This document shows positions 8,221 to 16,371 of a DNA stretch of 64,000 nt, piece after piece (position 1 is the first letter of the stretch; each line of letters opens with the position of its first letter). The notes below the pieces were generated by a model that saw nothing but the letters and a program-made list of their open reading frames with translations, did not search any database and was not told the DNA's origin. The stretch spans positions 62,001 through 126,000 of the forward strand of contig NZ_JACHIF010000010.1 in assembly GCF_014203045.1 (NCBI RefSeq). The letters are read 5' to 3'. The position numbers and the translations under genes are program-made. This DNA is from Prosthecobacter dejongeii (GTDB taxonomy: Bacteria > Verrucomicrobiota > Verrucomicrobiia > Verrucomicrobiales > Verrucomicrobiaceae).

Positions 8221-8895
8221 TTACAGCGCTTTGAATTTCACTTCCTTCCACTGTACTTTATATGGGCCGGTGCCTTTTTTGATGCCATGCACCTGGAAGC
8301 CGATGTGGCCTTCAGGATCGCCTGGCTGGGTGAAATCGGCGGTTTTCACGCCATTCACGAAACTCTGGTAGTGGTCGCCCTTCACCACGATGCGGTAGTG
8401 ATTCCACTCGCCCTTTTTAAAGGCGGCCTTGGCTTCGTCACTGCGGACAGCTTCCGTCTTGGTGAGGATGCTCCACCAGGTGCCACGGCGAGCTTCGTCA
8501 TAAAAATCACCTGCAGTGCCGTTGATCGCGATCTCACACTGAGGCCCATAGAGGCGGCCTGCGGGCAAGGGTTTGTCGCCCTTAGCGCCTTCAGGTGCTG
8601 GGTCACCGTCTTTGGCGAGCTTGCTGCGTACCTGCACGCCTGAATTCAGTTCATTATCCACTTTGACCTCAAACTGGAGTTCAAAGTCTTTGAAGGGGCC
8701 TTTAGCCAAGAAAGTATTGCCACTGCCCTCCACCGTGGTGCCAGTGAGAATGCCGTTTTCGACGGTGTAGGTGGCTTGGCCGCTGACGATTTTAGCATCG
8801 CCGAGACCGTCTTTGAACCAGGTCTGCCAGCCTTCGTCAGCTTGTGCGCTGAGAGAGAGGGCGGCCACGAGAGAAATGAGGAGTTGGTTTTTCAT
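8221..8895 (-). CDS. Exported DUF1080 (3-keto-disaccharide hydrolase-like) protein
   Basis: A 224-residue protein with a signal peptide (MKNQLLISLVAALSLSAQA) and one jelly-roll DUF1080 domain. The family is expanded in Verrucomicrobia and Planctomycetes, and some members hydrolyse 3-keto-glycosides. Typical motifs are GWQTWFKDG, FELQFEVKVDNELNSGVQVR, YGPQCEI, EWNHYRIVVKGD and GHIGFQVHG. The start at 8895 was chosen because the signal peptide begins there; the upstream in-frame extension is not protein-like. It is a single-gene unit, with a terminator downstream and a divergent small gene upstream. The substrate is unknown. Confidence 0.85.
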   Translation of the reverse strand: MKNQLLISLVAALSLSAQADEGWQTWFKDGLGDAKIVSGQATYTVENGILTGTTVEGSGNTFLAKGPFKDFELQFEVKVDNELNSGVQVRSKLAKDGDPAPEGAKGDKPLPAGRLYGPQCEIAINGTAGDFYDEARRGTWWSILTKTEAVRSDEAKAAFKKGEWNHYRIVVKGDHYQSFVNGVKTADFTQPGDPEGHIGFQVHGIKKGTGPYKVQWKEVKFKAL

Positions 8896-8981
8896 GGGCC
8901 GAAAAGAACGCCGTTTGCAGGAAAATCCATCGCCAAGCCTCAAAAAAGCGCATATTATTAATACATCTTAAATAAAAGAGC

Positions 8982-9061
8982 GGGTTTTAACCCCATTAAA
9001 ACCCCAAAATAATCCAGTTCCAACTTGAACAAACAAGTTGGATCGGTTTTAATGCCATTAA
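8982..9061 (+). promoter_or_regulatory. Two hairpins and a 17-base direct repeat ahead of a small RHH-like gene
   Basis: GGGTTTTAA (8982-8990) pairs with TTAAAACCC (8996-9004), and CCAACTTG (9020-9027) pairs with CAAGTTGG (9034-9041). In addition GGTTTTAACCCCATTAA (8983-8999) recurs as GGTTTTAATGCCATTAA (9045-9061), 15 of 17 bases the same, 62 bases apart. Repeated symmetric sites next to a ribbon-helix-helix-like gene suggest autoregulation. The 183-base gap also holds the promoters of the divergent DUF1080 gene. Confidence 0.45.
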
Positions 9062-9078
9062 TTCCGGGTTTTTATCCC

Positions 9079-9315
9079 ATGGCTCGCCCTACAAACAGCT
9101 TCGATTCGGTCTCGATGACCATCGCAGTCACTCCCCAGATCAAGATGTATCTGGAGGATTTGACCCTCGATGGTACATACGGGAGCAGTCCAGCTGAGGC
9201 CGCACGGCTGCTGATCAGCCAAGCGATCGAGGCGAAGATCAAGGATGGGCTGCTGACTCGGAGAAAGTTCATGATTCAAGATGGCGACGTCGTGGCCCTG
9301 CCACTGCCCGCCTAA
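9079..9315 (+). CDS. Small ribbon-helix-helix-like protein
   Basis: A 78-residue protein beginning MARPTNSFDSVSMTIAVTPQ. The predicted order strand (SMTIAVTP), helix (QIKMYLEDLTLDG), turn (TYGSSPAEA), helix (ARLLISQAIEAKI) is that of ribbon-helix-helix DNA-binding proteins, although the family is not named with certainty. The start at 9079 was preferred over one at 9025 because the extra N-terminus would overlap the repeat region. The next small gene follows 15 bases later, so the two are probably cotranscribed. No toxin-like partner is recognised, so a toxin-antitoxin reading is not supported. Confidence 0.6.
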   Translation: MARPTNSFDSVSMTIAVTPQIKMYLEDLTLDGTYGSSPAEAARLLISQAIEAKIKDGLLTRRKFMIQDGDVVALPLPA

Positions 9316-9330
9316 CCTCATTCCACTCCG

Positions 9331-9534
9331 ATGACCATGCAAACCGATCTTCTCAGCGATACCCAGGTGTTTACCACCATCATGAGCCTGGAAATGACCG
9401 ACAAGGACCGCAGCTCCCGTGGCGGATGGAAGTCCGACACCCGGCTGGAAGTGCTGGCGAACGAAATCGTCCGCTACATGCCAGAACTGGCTCAGATGCT
9501 CGTGCAGGGAGGCAAGCGCAAGCTCGCGGCCTAA
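9331..9534 (+). CDS. Small hypothetical protein
   Basis: A 67-residue protein of unrecognised family, with an acidic N-terminal half (MTMQTDLLSDTQVF) and a C-terminal helix (EVLANEIVRYMPELAQMLVQ) ending in a basic GGKRKLAA. No signal peptide or membrane segment. A second ATG two codons in (9337) is equally possible. It lies 15 bases after the RHH-like gene and likely shares its transcript. Confidence 0.5.
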   Translation: MTMQTDLLSDTQVFTTIMSLEMTDKDRSSRGGWKSDTRLEVLANEIVRYMPELAQMLVQGGKRKLAA

Positions 9535-9675
9535 GCTCTGCTTTCATCGCACAGGATTATCCTGACCAGGACATGAGGCCAGCGTCGCTGACGTTGGCCT
9601 TGTCATTTCCAGACGTGGCATCCAGTGTCTCAATCGGGCGCGAATGCGCTGAGTCCATTACCCCTTTTCCTTTCC

Positions 9676-10374
9676 ATGCCTTCTTTTTCTAAAACCTTCT
9701 TGCCAGCCATGGGCTTACTCATCGGTCTCAGTGCCTGTGCGACGGTCAAACGCCTGACGCCTGATCTCACTAAGATCCCCGTGCCGCCGATGCCCAGTTT
9801 CACCACCTTAAAAAAGGTGACCCGTATTCTGCCTGGGATGCCCAGCAGTGATAAAGCGACTGAAGATGATCCACAGGTCCCCTTCAATGCGCGAGGCACG
9901 CTGGGGTATGGCCAGACCCTGAGACTGCATGTGTATGAAGGTAGCCGTAACACCAAACGCATCTACAATGGTGTGGCGATGATTGATTCCCAAGGAGTCA
10001 TCAACTTTGGCAACGAGATCGGCAGTGCGAAAATCGGTGGGGCGACGCTGCCGGAAGCCGTGACGGCTCTTACCGCCACCTTCCGTGTCGGTCTGCGGCT
10101 CACCCGCCCAGTCACAGTCCACATCTTGTCGGTGGAGGATGTGCCAGTGGTCTCCATCACGGGGGATGTGCTGAAAGACGAATTCATTCCTGCCTGGGAA
10201 GACATGACCATCAAACAAGCCGTGACTGTCGCGGGAGGGCGTAAGTTAGGCTCCCCTAACCGAGGTGTTTACCTCATCCGCGAAGGTTACCGCCGTTATT
10301 ACCCCAGCCTGGAAGCTGCGGATGAGCACGAACCCGAGCCTGGCGACATCATCTATCTTTCCCCCGACCTTTGA
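9676..10374 (+). CDS. Polysaccharide export (Wza-like) outer-membrane lipoprotein
   Basis: About 232 residues. The N-terminus has a lipoprotein signal (FLPAMGLLIGLSAC) with the lipobox cysteine at about residue 21. It is followed by a Poly_export domain (GYGQTLRLHVYEG, INFGNEIGSAKIGGATLPEA) and an SLBB-like repeat (VSITGDVLKDEFIPAWEDMTIKQAVTVAGG, given in part), ending EPGDIIYLSPDL. Such proteins form or contact the outer-membrane channel for exopolysaccharide. A sugar-phosphate transferase at 12918-14432 is the only other exopolysaccharide gene nearby. The start is at MPSFSKTF rather than the longer in-frame option, which would spoil the signal peptide. DoxX follows after 6 bases. Confidence 0.85.
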   Translation: MPSFSKTFLPAMGLLIGLSACATVKRLTPDLTKIPVPPMPSFTTLKKVTRILPGMPSSDKATEDDPQVPFNARGTLGYGQTLRLHVYEGSRNTKRIYNGVAMIDSQGVINFGNEIGSAKIGGATLPEAVTALTATFRVGLRLTRPVTVHILSVEDVPVVSITGDVLKDEFIPAWEDMTIKQAVTVAGGRKLGSPNRGVYLIREGYRRYYPSLEAADEHEPEPGDIIYLSPDL

Positions 10375-10380
10375 CCATTC

Positions 10381-10857
10381 ATGATTGAGCACATCGGCGG
10401 CAATCCAGCCGCAAACCAAAATCCTTGGAGCAGCCTCTTTAAAACCATCGCCGTTTTGCGGATCGGCGCTGGCGTGCTTTTGCTCACTCAGCATGGCTGG
10501 AAGGCAGCCGAGGGCGCGTATCACTTTCTCTGGGAGGAACAGGGATGGGATTGGGTGAAGGCCTTTAACGACGCAGGGCTGCCCTACGCAGCGCTACTAG
10601 CCCCCACCATCGCCATCCTCGTAGCCGCAGTTGCAGTGAGTTGGTGCATCGGCTTCCTCACGCGCCTCTTCGCTGTGGTCTTCATGCCAGTGGCCATCGG
10701 TGTGATTGTAAAGGCTGGGCCGATGTACATGGAGATCGGCTGGCTGTATCTCCTGGTCGCTTTCACCCTTCTACTCTATGGATCAGGAGCCGTCTCGATT
10801 GATAAGCTCTTTCGTTTAGGAGAGAGCTGGGGACAGCCCAAAAAGAAAAAGTGGTAA
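10381..10857 (+). CDS. DoxX-like membrane protein
   Basis: A 158-residue integral membrane protein with four hydrophobic segments: IAVLRIGAGVLLLTQHGW, LLAPTIAILVAAVAVSW, LFAVVFMPVAIGVIV and LYLLVAFTLLLYG. The layout and the conserved first-helix HGW/GxxLL pattern place it in the DoxX family, whose members are linked to redox or sulfur chemistry in other bacteria; the role here is unknown. It starts 6 bases after the export lipoprotein gene, so the two are cotranscribed, and a terminator overlaps its stop codon. Confidence 0.8.
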   Translation: MIEHIGGNPAANQNPWSSLFKTIAVLRIGAGVLLLTQHGWKAAEGAYHFLWEEQGWDWVKAFNDAGLPYAALLAPTIAILVAAVAVSWCIGFLTRLFAVVFMPVAIGVIVKAGPMYMEIGWLYLLVAFTLLLYGSGAVSIDKLFRLGESWGQPKKKKW

Positions 10858-10878
10858 GATCCATCTACCACGCTTTTT
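10846..10878 (+). terminator. Intrinsic terminator after the DoxX gene
   Basis: GTGGTA (10851-10856) pairs with TACCAC (10866-10871), flanked by A5 (10846-10850) and T5 (10874-10878) with a 2-base bulge. It overlaps the DoxX stop codon and separates that unit from ruvC. Confidence 0.7.
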
Positions 10879-10904
10879 GTTAGGCCAGGTTTCATCTGAT
10901 CTGC

Positions 10905-11447
10905 ATGCCCCTTCCCCGCCCATCTCCCCAGCCGCCCATCACTGAGCGCGTGCTGGCCATTGACCCAGCCCTGAGAAATACGGGCTGGGCCATTTTAGAA
11001 AAAACAGGAAGGGATCTCAAAGCCATCGCTTACGGGGTGATCACCAACAAACCCAAACTCCTGCACTCCGGCTGCCTCGTCGCCATCCGTGAGCAATTGC
11101 ACGAGGTCATTCGCCAGCACTCACCCACGGTTTGTGCCATTGAGGCCACCATCTACGTGCAGAGTTTTAAGACGGCCATCGTTTTAGGCACGGCCCGCGC
11201 CGCATGCCTCATCGCGGCGGCGGAACATGGCATGGCCATCTACGAGTATGCGCCGAAAGAAGTGAAACAAGCGGCGGTGGGACGCGGTGCTGCACAAAAA
11301 GACCAAGTAGCTTTCATGATCCGCTCCATGCTGCGTCTGAGGGAAACACCCCCTCCGGATGCTGCGGATGCGCTGGCGGTCGGCATCGCCCATTTCCAGA
11401 ATGCAGATGCTGGGGCTGCCATCACCCGAGAAATGAAACGAGTGTAA
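10905..11447 (+). CDS. ruvC: Holliday junction endonuclease RuvC
   Basis: A 180-residue resolvase that cuts Holliday junctions in recombinational repair with RuvAB. Catalytic acidic residues are visible: Asp in VLAIDPALRNTGWAI (about residue 20), Glu in CAIEATIYVQSFKTA (about 85), and the final DAADALAVGIAH pair. VKQAAVGRGAAQKDQV matches the DNA-binding loop of the family. ruvA and ruvB are not adjacent. No LexA-type box was seen in its short upstream gap. Confidence 0.93.
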   Translation: MPLPRPSPQPPITERVLAIDPALRNTGWAILEKTGRDLKAIAYGVITNKPKLLHSGCLVAIREQLHEVIRQHSPTVCAIEATIYVQSFKTAIVLGTARAACLIAAAEHGMAIYEYAPKEVKQAAVGRGAAQKDQVAFMIRSMLRLRETPPPDAADALAVGIAHFQNADAGAAITREMKRV

Positions 11448-11508
11448 ACTCCACTGCTGCCTAGCAAGGATCTCAGGCCAATTTTTCTTCTGGTGTCGTA
11501 TCCTGGAG

Positions 11509-12771
11509 ATGTCAGCCACATTTCCCATGACCCGCCACGCCGCTTTAGCCCGCTGGCATGAGTTCCTTCCCGCCACGCCAGCTTATCAAGCATGGCGAAA
11601 TCATGTGGAGCCCGGTCATGCGAATGTTTCACGACTCTCCCCCGCTCTACGCACTCGCGTGATGCTTGAGGATGAAATCATCGCAGATACCTTGGCCCAA
11701 TATCACCTGCCTCAAGTCGAAAAGTGGCTGCAAGAAGTCTGCTGGCGCCGCTACTGGAAAGGCTGGCTGGAAATGCGGCCACACGTGTGGCGACGATACC
11801 GGCAGGGCGTCCATGACGCACAAAGGCATCTGTCCACCGAACAAAAAGCACGGCAAAATGCCATTGAACAAGGCCAGGGAGGCATTGCCATCATGGATCA
11901 CTTGGCTCGTGAACTCATCCACACAGGCTATCTGCATAACCATGCCCGCATGTGGTTTGCTAGCTACTGGGTTCATGTGGAGCGCCTCCCTTGGGAGCTC
12001 GGAGCAGATTTTTTCTTTCGCCACCTGCTGGATGCTGACCCTGCCAGCAACACTTTGTCATGGCGCTGGGTGGCAGGACTGCAAACCCGAGGTAAAACCT
12101 ATTTGGTGCGGCGGAGCAATTTAGAAAAATACCTCACCCCCACTATCCTTCAAGACAGCACGGGCCTGGAGCTTTTAGAAGACTCTCTCGTTAGCCCCAG
12201 GCCCTTGTCACTCCCTGAGGAGGAGCTTCCTCACGCACTGCCGCAATTGCCTACTCTAGCGCCTTCGCTATCCAGCCGTTTTGGCCTCTGGCTGCATCCG
12301 GACGATTTGTGCCCCGAAGTGGGGCCACTCGCCCACATCCGCCCCACAGCCGTCGCTGCGTTTACCAGTTCACCCATTTACACCCATTACCGGTTAGGCC
12401 AAAATCGAATCCAGCATCTGCATGCCGCTTTGAAAGATGCCACCACACGTTCAGCGGAGCATTATGGTTGCCCAGTCACACTGGATGAGGCGCCCACCAC
12501 AGCAGACGGTCTGGTAACTTGGGCGCAGAGAGAACAGCTTCAGGACATCGTCGCTTTTGCACCTTTTATCGGCCCCATTGCGGATGCGATACCCCACATC
12601 CAGACACGTTTGGCGGAGATTTCTTGCCAGCTTCACCTCATCCGCCGTCCATCGGATCTTGCGGTGTTTCCTAAGGCGAAGGCTGGTTTCTTTCCGTTTT
12701 GGGAAAAGATGAAAACCGAACTCGTTAGGAAATCCACAGGCTCAGTTTTTGAAGGTAAGCCAATCCATTAG
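11509..12771 (+). CDS. Photolyase/cryptochrome-like flavoprotein with FAD domain first
   Basis: A 420-residue protein. Residues about 1-230 match the FAD-binding helical domain of photolyases: EVCWRRYWKGWLEMRP, NHARMWFASYWVHVERLPW, and LLDADPASNTLSWRWVAG. Normally this domain is C-terminal. Here the C-terminal part (about 255-405) looks like the alpha/beta antenna-type domain that usually comes first: FGLWLHPDDL..., a run to SRSAEHYG-like spacing, and FPKAKAGFFPFWEKMKTEL. The order therefore appears swapped. Functions known in the superfamily are light-driven DNA repair and light sensing; which applies here cannot be told. It stands alone, 61 bases after ruvC. Confidence 0.75.
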   Translation: MSATFPMTRHAALARWHEFLPATPAYQAWRNHVEPGHANVSRLSPALRTRVMLEDEIIADTLAQYHLPQVEKWLQEVCWRRYWKGWLEMRPHVWRRYRQGVHDAQRHLSTEQKARQNAIEQGQGGIAIMDHLARELIHTGYLHNHARMWFASYWVHVERLPWELGADFFFRHLLDADPASNTLSWRWVAGLQTRGKTYLVRRSNLEKYLTPTILQDSTGLELLEDSLVSPRPLSLPEEELPHALPQLPTLAPSLSSRFGLWLHPDDLCPEVGPLAHIRPTAVAAFTSSPIYTHYRLGQNRIQHLHAALKDATTRSAEHYGCPVTLDEAPTTADGLVTWAQREQLQDIVAFAPFIGPIADAIPHIQTRLAEISCQLHLIRRPSDLAVFPKAKAGFFPFWEKMKTELVRKSTGSVFEGKPIH

Positions 12772-12886
12772 AGCGAACCGAATTTAGTTAGCCTCAAACC
12801 ATCACTCTCAAAAATGATTTTATATGCATCTAATAGTCTCATATTTATAAATACACTTCTCTTGGGTTGATTTCTTCTTGTATTTA

Positions 12887-12913
12887 GCGATATATTTACA
12901 AATACCATATCGC
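12887..12913 (+). promoter_or_regulatory. Inverted repeat just ahead of the glycosylphosphotransferase start
   Basis: GCGATAT (12887-12893) pairs with ATATCGC (12907-12913), ending four bases before the ATG at 12918 in an otherwise AT-rich leader. It could be an operator or an mRNA hairpin that hides the ribosome-binding region. Confidence 0.35.
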
Positions 12914-12917
12914 AACC

Positions 12918-14432
12918 ATGCCTAAGGTCAGTCCAACCCCTTCCAATAACGACCGCATGCTCATCGGCACGCCCGGTGCCGTGACGGGAAATCTTTTGGA
13001 AAAGCTGGAAGAACGCCGCGCCTGGCGTCTTCAGGAAACCGCTTCTCCTCACTTGTGGGTGCTCGTCTCCATTTTGGGGGATTTGATCATGGCCGTCGCC
13101 GCAGGCCACGCCGCTTATTGGCTGCGCTTTCATTCCGCCTTGCGCGACTTTGGCAACTGGGATGACATGACCCTGCGCCAATACACGGGCCACATGACCT
13201 TGGGCACTGCCACCTTACTGTTAGCCATCGGCTGGCAAGGCATCTACCACCGGAACGTGCTGCTGCGGAACAGGTGGATTGCTTCTCGTCTAGGAAAAGC
13301 CGTGTTGATCTGGACCCTGGGGTTCCTGGCGATCACGCTGGCTTTAAAAATGCAGCCGTCCATTTCACGTGTGTATGTGGCTCTCAATGGTGCATGTGCG
13401 CTGCTTTTGCTGTTGGGCTGGCGCATGGCTTTCAATCGCTTCCTGCATTCCCCGAAACGCATTCGTAGCCTCCAGCAGCGCACTTTGTTCGTCGGCTGGA
13501 ATGAGGATGCCCAAAGGCTGTGGCAGACCCTCAGCCAGGACAAGGCGCATGCGTTTGAACTCATCGGCTGGGTGGATGCCTCGGGGTGGCGTGATGCATC
13601 CGCCCCCTCTTCAGACATCCCCTTTGTCGGGTACTTGGAAGACATCCATCGGGTCATCGCCAGGCATGAAGTGGACATGATCATCGTGGCCGATTTAGCC
13701 CGGCAGCACCTCGTGGAACTGGCGAATTTGTGCGAGAGGGAGATGATTCAGTTCAAGCTCGCTCCTTCCGTATTCCGGATTTTCGTTTCGGGACTCTCTT
13801 TGGAAACCATCGCAGGCACGCCAGTCTTGGGCGTGAACCGATTGCCGCTGGATAGCACTCTCAATGTGCTGGCCAAGCGCGCCCTAGACATCGTAGGAGC
13901 CAGCGTGGGACTGCTGCTCAGTGCGCCCATCATCGCATTTTTCGGATTCATGGTCTGGTGGGAATCAGGTGGGCCCATCTTTTACCGCCAGCGCCGCTGG
14001 GGCATGAATGGCGTGGCTTTTGACATCATTAAAATCCGTTCCATGAAGCTCAATGCTGAAGCCAATACCGGGGCTCAGTGGTGTGTGCAGGATGATCCAC
14101 GTCGCCTCAAAGTAGGGGCCTTCATGCGGAAATGGAATATTGATGAAGTGCCTCAATTTTGGAATGTGCTCAAAGGGCAGATGAGCCTCGTTGGCCCACG
14201 GCCTGAACGGCCCGAGTTAATCGCCGATTTTAAGCACGAGATCCCTCACTACAATGCCCGCCATCATGCCAAACCGGGGATGACGGGCTGGGCGCAGGTA
14301 AAGGGCTTGCGCGGAGATACCGACCTAGCCGAGCGAATCAAATGTGACCTTTGGTATCTGGAAAACTGGAGCTTGCTGCTCGATATCCAAATCATGTTCC
14401 TGACCTTCTTCAAGCGTGACAATGCCTACTGA
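12918..14432 (+). CDS. Exopolysaccharide polyprenyl glycosylphosphotransferase (WcaJ-like)
   Basis: A 504-residue inner-membrane enzyme that transfers a sugar-1-phosphate to undecaprenyl phosphate, the first step of exopolysaccharide repeat synthesis. Four N-terminal membrane segments (for example LWVLVSILGDLIMAVAAGH) are followed by a CoA-binding-like Rossmann domain (LFVGWNEDAQRL, about 190-300) and the C-terminal Bac_transf catalytic domain beginning KRALDIVGASVGLLLSAP, with RQRRWGMNG, IIKIRSMK, MRKWNIDEVPQFWNVLKG and SLVGPRPERPE. Architecture and length are those of WcaJ/PssY-type enzymes. It is preceded by a 146-base AT-rich gap with an inverted repeat at the start codon. Confidence 0.92.
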   Translation: MPKVSPTPSNNDRMLIGTPGAVTGNLLEKLEERRAWRLQETASPHLWVLVSILGDLIMAVAAGHAAYWLRFHSALRDFGNWDDMTLRQYTGHMTLGTATLLLAIGWQGIYHRNVLLRNRWIASRLGKAVLIWTLGFLAITLALKMQPSISRVYVALNGACALLLLLGWRMAFNRFLHSPKRIRSLQQRTLFVGWNEDAQRLWQTLSQDKAHAFELIGWVDASGWRDASAPSSDIPFVGYLEDIHRVIARHEVDMIIVADLARQHLVELANLCEREMIQFKLAPSVFRIFVSGLSLETIAGTPVLGVNRLPLDSTLNVLAKRALDIVGASVGLLLSAPIIAFFGFMVWWESGGPIFYRQRRWGMNGVAFDIIKIRSMKLNAEANTGAQWCVQDDPRRLKVGAFMRKWNIDEVPQFWNVLKGQMSLVGPRPERPELIADFKHEIPHYNARHHAKPGMTGWAQVKGLRGDTDLAERIKCDLWYLENWSLLLDIQIMFLTFFKRDNAY

Positions 14433-14576
14433 TGCGGCCATCTTCAGGCCCGCCCGTGCCTCTGAGGCAGTGCCAGTAAACAAGCCTACATCTAAGAACG
14501 ACGTCTTTTTTGCTTGATGTGAGAAGGCTGCCACCCTGATGTTATCAGGCTTTTACCAAACCCCCGCCCCAACACC

Positions 14577-15470
14577 GTGTCTGCGAGTCTTTCGAGCTTC
14601 TCCAATCTGCTGGACAATCATGCTGCCAATCTTTTGAGCCAGGGACGGCTGGAGGAAGCCCTGAGCGCCGCCACTAGTGCCCTTTCTGGCCTGCGTGAAG
14701 CCGTGGAGGACGATGCCGCAGAAATGCCTCGCCTCTTTACGGGCATCCAAGTCCTGGCCGAAATCCAGCGTGAGATGGGAGATGTCTCTGGCTCTGAAGC
14801 CAGCTATGGCGAAGCCCTGGAAATTGCTGGGCGCACCGCCATCCCGGCGGATGAAGTCGCGCGCATCCGCACTCAGCTCGCCACGCTGCTGGATTTCAGC
14901 CAACGCGAGGCGGAGGCCATTCCCCTCTATGAGCAGGCTATCAGTGATTATGAGGCCCTAACTCCGCCAGATGAGGAGACGGCTGCACAACTGCGCAACA
15001 ACTTGGCCATGATCTACAAGGGCCTGGGTAAATTTGCTTTGGCTGAACAGCACTACCTTCGCTCGCTGGAAACTCTGGAAGCAAAGCGAGGTCGCGAGAC
15101 GGAAGAAGTTGCCGCTGTTTACAACAACCTCGGCAGCCTCTATTACACCGCAGGCTTTCCAGACCAGGCCAAGGAGATGTTCACGGAAGCTCTGCAAATC
15201 CGGACCAAACTCCTAGGCTCAGACCACCCCGATGTCGCGCAGTCTCACTGTAACCTCGCCACTGCGAACCACGAACTCGGGGATAATGCCGCTTCCATCC
15301 GTGACTTTGAGCAGAGCCTTCGGATTCTGGAACTGCACTTAGCCGATGAAGCCGTGAGCTACGAGGCCGTGAGTCTGGACTACATCGCCCTGCTGGAAAA
15401 CCAGGGTGAAGACAAAAAAGCGGCGGCGGCTCGCAAGAGACTGGATAAGATGCTGGCCACTTTAGATTGA
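14577..15470 (+). CDS. Tetratricopeptide repeat protein
   Basis: A 297-residue protein made of about six TPR units, the clearest being NLAMIYKGLGKFALAEQHYL, YNNLGSLYYTAGFPDQAKEM and HCNLATANHELGDNAASIRD. The kinesin-light-chain-like spacing (42 residues) is visible. No signal peptide or membrane segment, so probably a cytoplasmic scaffold. The reading frame opens with GTG; no ATG occurs until about residue 50, where the first repeat would be lost, so GTG is preferred. Partner unknown. A solute-binding protein follows after 75 bases. Confidence 0.8.
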   Translation: MSASLSSFSNLLDNHAANLLSQGRLEEALSAATSALSGLREAVEDDAAEMPRLFTGIQVLAEIQREMGDVSGSEASYGEALEIAGRTAIPADEVARIRTQLATLLDFSQREAEAIPLYEQAISDYEALTPPDEETAAQLRNNLAMIYKGLGKFALAEQHYLRSLETLEAKRGRETEEVAAVYNNLGSLYYTAGFPDQAKEMFTEALQIRTKLLGSDHPDVAQSHCNLATANHELGDNAASIRDFEQSLRILELHLADEAVSYEAVSLDYIALLENQGEDKKAAAARKRLDKMLATLD

Positions 15471-15545
15471 GGATAAAAAGAGGCTCCTATTCCTTTACTT
15501 TCTCTTCTGGCACTCAGGTGCTTTCTGGTGCGTAATGGCTGTGCC

Positions 15546-16337
15546 ATGAGAGCCACCGCCTTTTGCATCGCCCTATTTGCCTGTGTCCTTTGCCTCACCA
15601 CGTTTACCGGCTGTGCACGCCGGGATGTATTAGTGATTGGCATGGATGCCACATACCCACCTTTCGAATTCAAAGACCCTCAGGGGAAAGTCAGCGGTAT
15701 CAGCGTGGCCATCGGTGATGAGATCGGCAAGACACTGGGCAAAACAGTGGAGTATAGAAACATGGGCTTTGACGGCCTCATCCCTGCCCTGCAAAGCGGC
15801 CAGATTGACCTCATCATCTCCTCTCTCACAGCCAGCCCTGAGCGGCGGAAGTCCATTGATTTTTCTGACCCTTATGTAAAAACCGGCCTCTCCATTCTGG
15901 TGGCGAAAGACTCTTCTGTAAAATCTAGTGAGGACCTACGCGCCCCTGGCCGCAAGCTGGCTGTGCGACTCGCCACCACGGGTGAACAGTGGTGCCGTAC
16001 GGAATTACCCAATGCCCAAAAAATCTCGCTGGATACAGATGCCGCCTGCGTGCTGGAGGTAGTGAATGGCACGGTTGATGCCTGGGTATATGACCAAGTC
16101 TCCGTCATGAATTATCACGCTCAGCATCCCAGTCGCACCCGCGCGCTGCTGGCCCCACTGAGGGAGGAATCCTGGGCAGTCGGGGTAAAACAAGGGCGCG
16201 AAGATTTAAAGACGAAGGTGAATGAAACCATCGCCCGCATGAAAAAAGAGGGCGTCTTCGCCAAATTGGCCGATCAATACTTGGCCAAAGAAAGGGATCT
16301 CATGAAAGCGCAGGGGCTGCCCTTTGTGTTTGAGTGA
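15546..16337 (+). CDS. Amino-acid ABC transporter substrate-binding lipoprotein
   Basis: About 263 residues, SBP family 3. A lipoprotein signal (FCIALFACVLCLTTFTGC) leads into the bilobed domain: LVIGMDATYPPFEFKDPQGK, GFDGLIPALQSGQIDLIISS, SLTASPERRKSIDFSDPY and VVNGTVDAWVYDQ are diagnostic of polar amino-acid binding proteins. The protein would capture a small solute at the membrane for an ABC importer, but no permease or ATPase gene is adjacent, so its transporter is elsewhere or the protein acts alone. The start was set six codons inside the longest frame so that the signal peptide begins MRATAF. Confidence 0.88.
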   Translation: MRATAFCIALFACVLCLTTFTGCARRDVLVIGMDATYPPFEFKDPQGKVSGISVAIGDEIGKTLGKTVEYRNMGFDGLIPALQSGQIDLIISSLTASPERRKSIDFSDPYVKTGLSILVAKDSSVKSSEDLRAPGRKLAVRLATTGEQWCRTELPNAQKISLDTDAACVLEVVNGTVDAWVYDQVSVMNYHAQHPSRTRALLAPLREESWAVGVKQGREDLKTKVNETIARMKKEGVFAKLADQYLAKERDLMKAQGLPFVFE

Positions 16338-16371
16338 AGGGTTTTCTCCTCAAAGGCCGTTTGTCTGCCTG

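Noticed and set aside
9079-9534. Toxin-antitoxin pair
   Set aside because: Only the RHH-like partner has a suggestive fold; the second protein shows no toxin motif.
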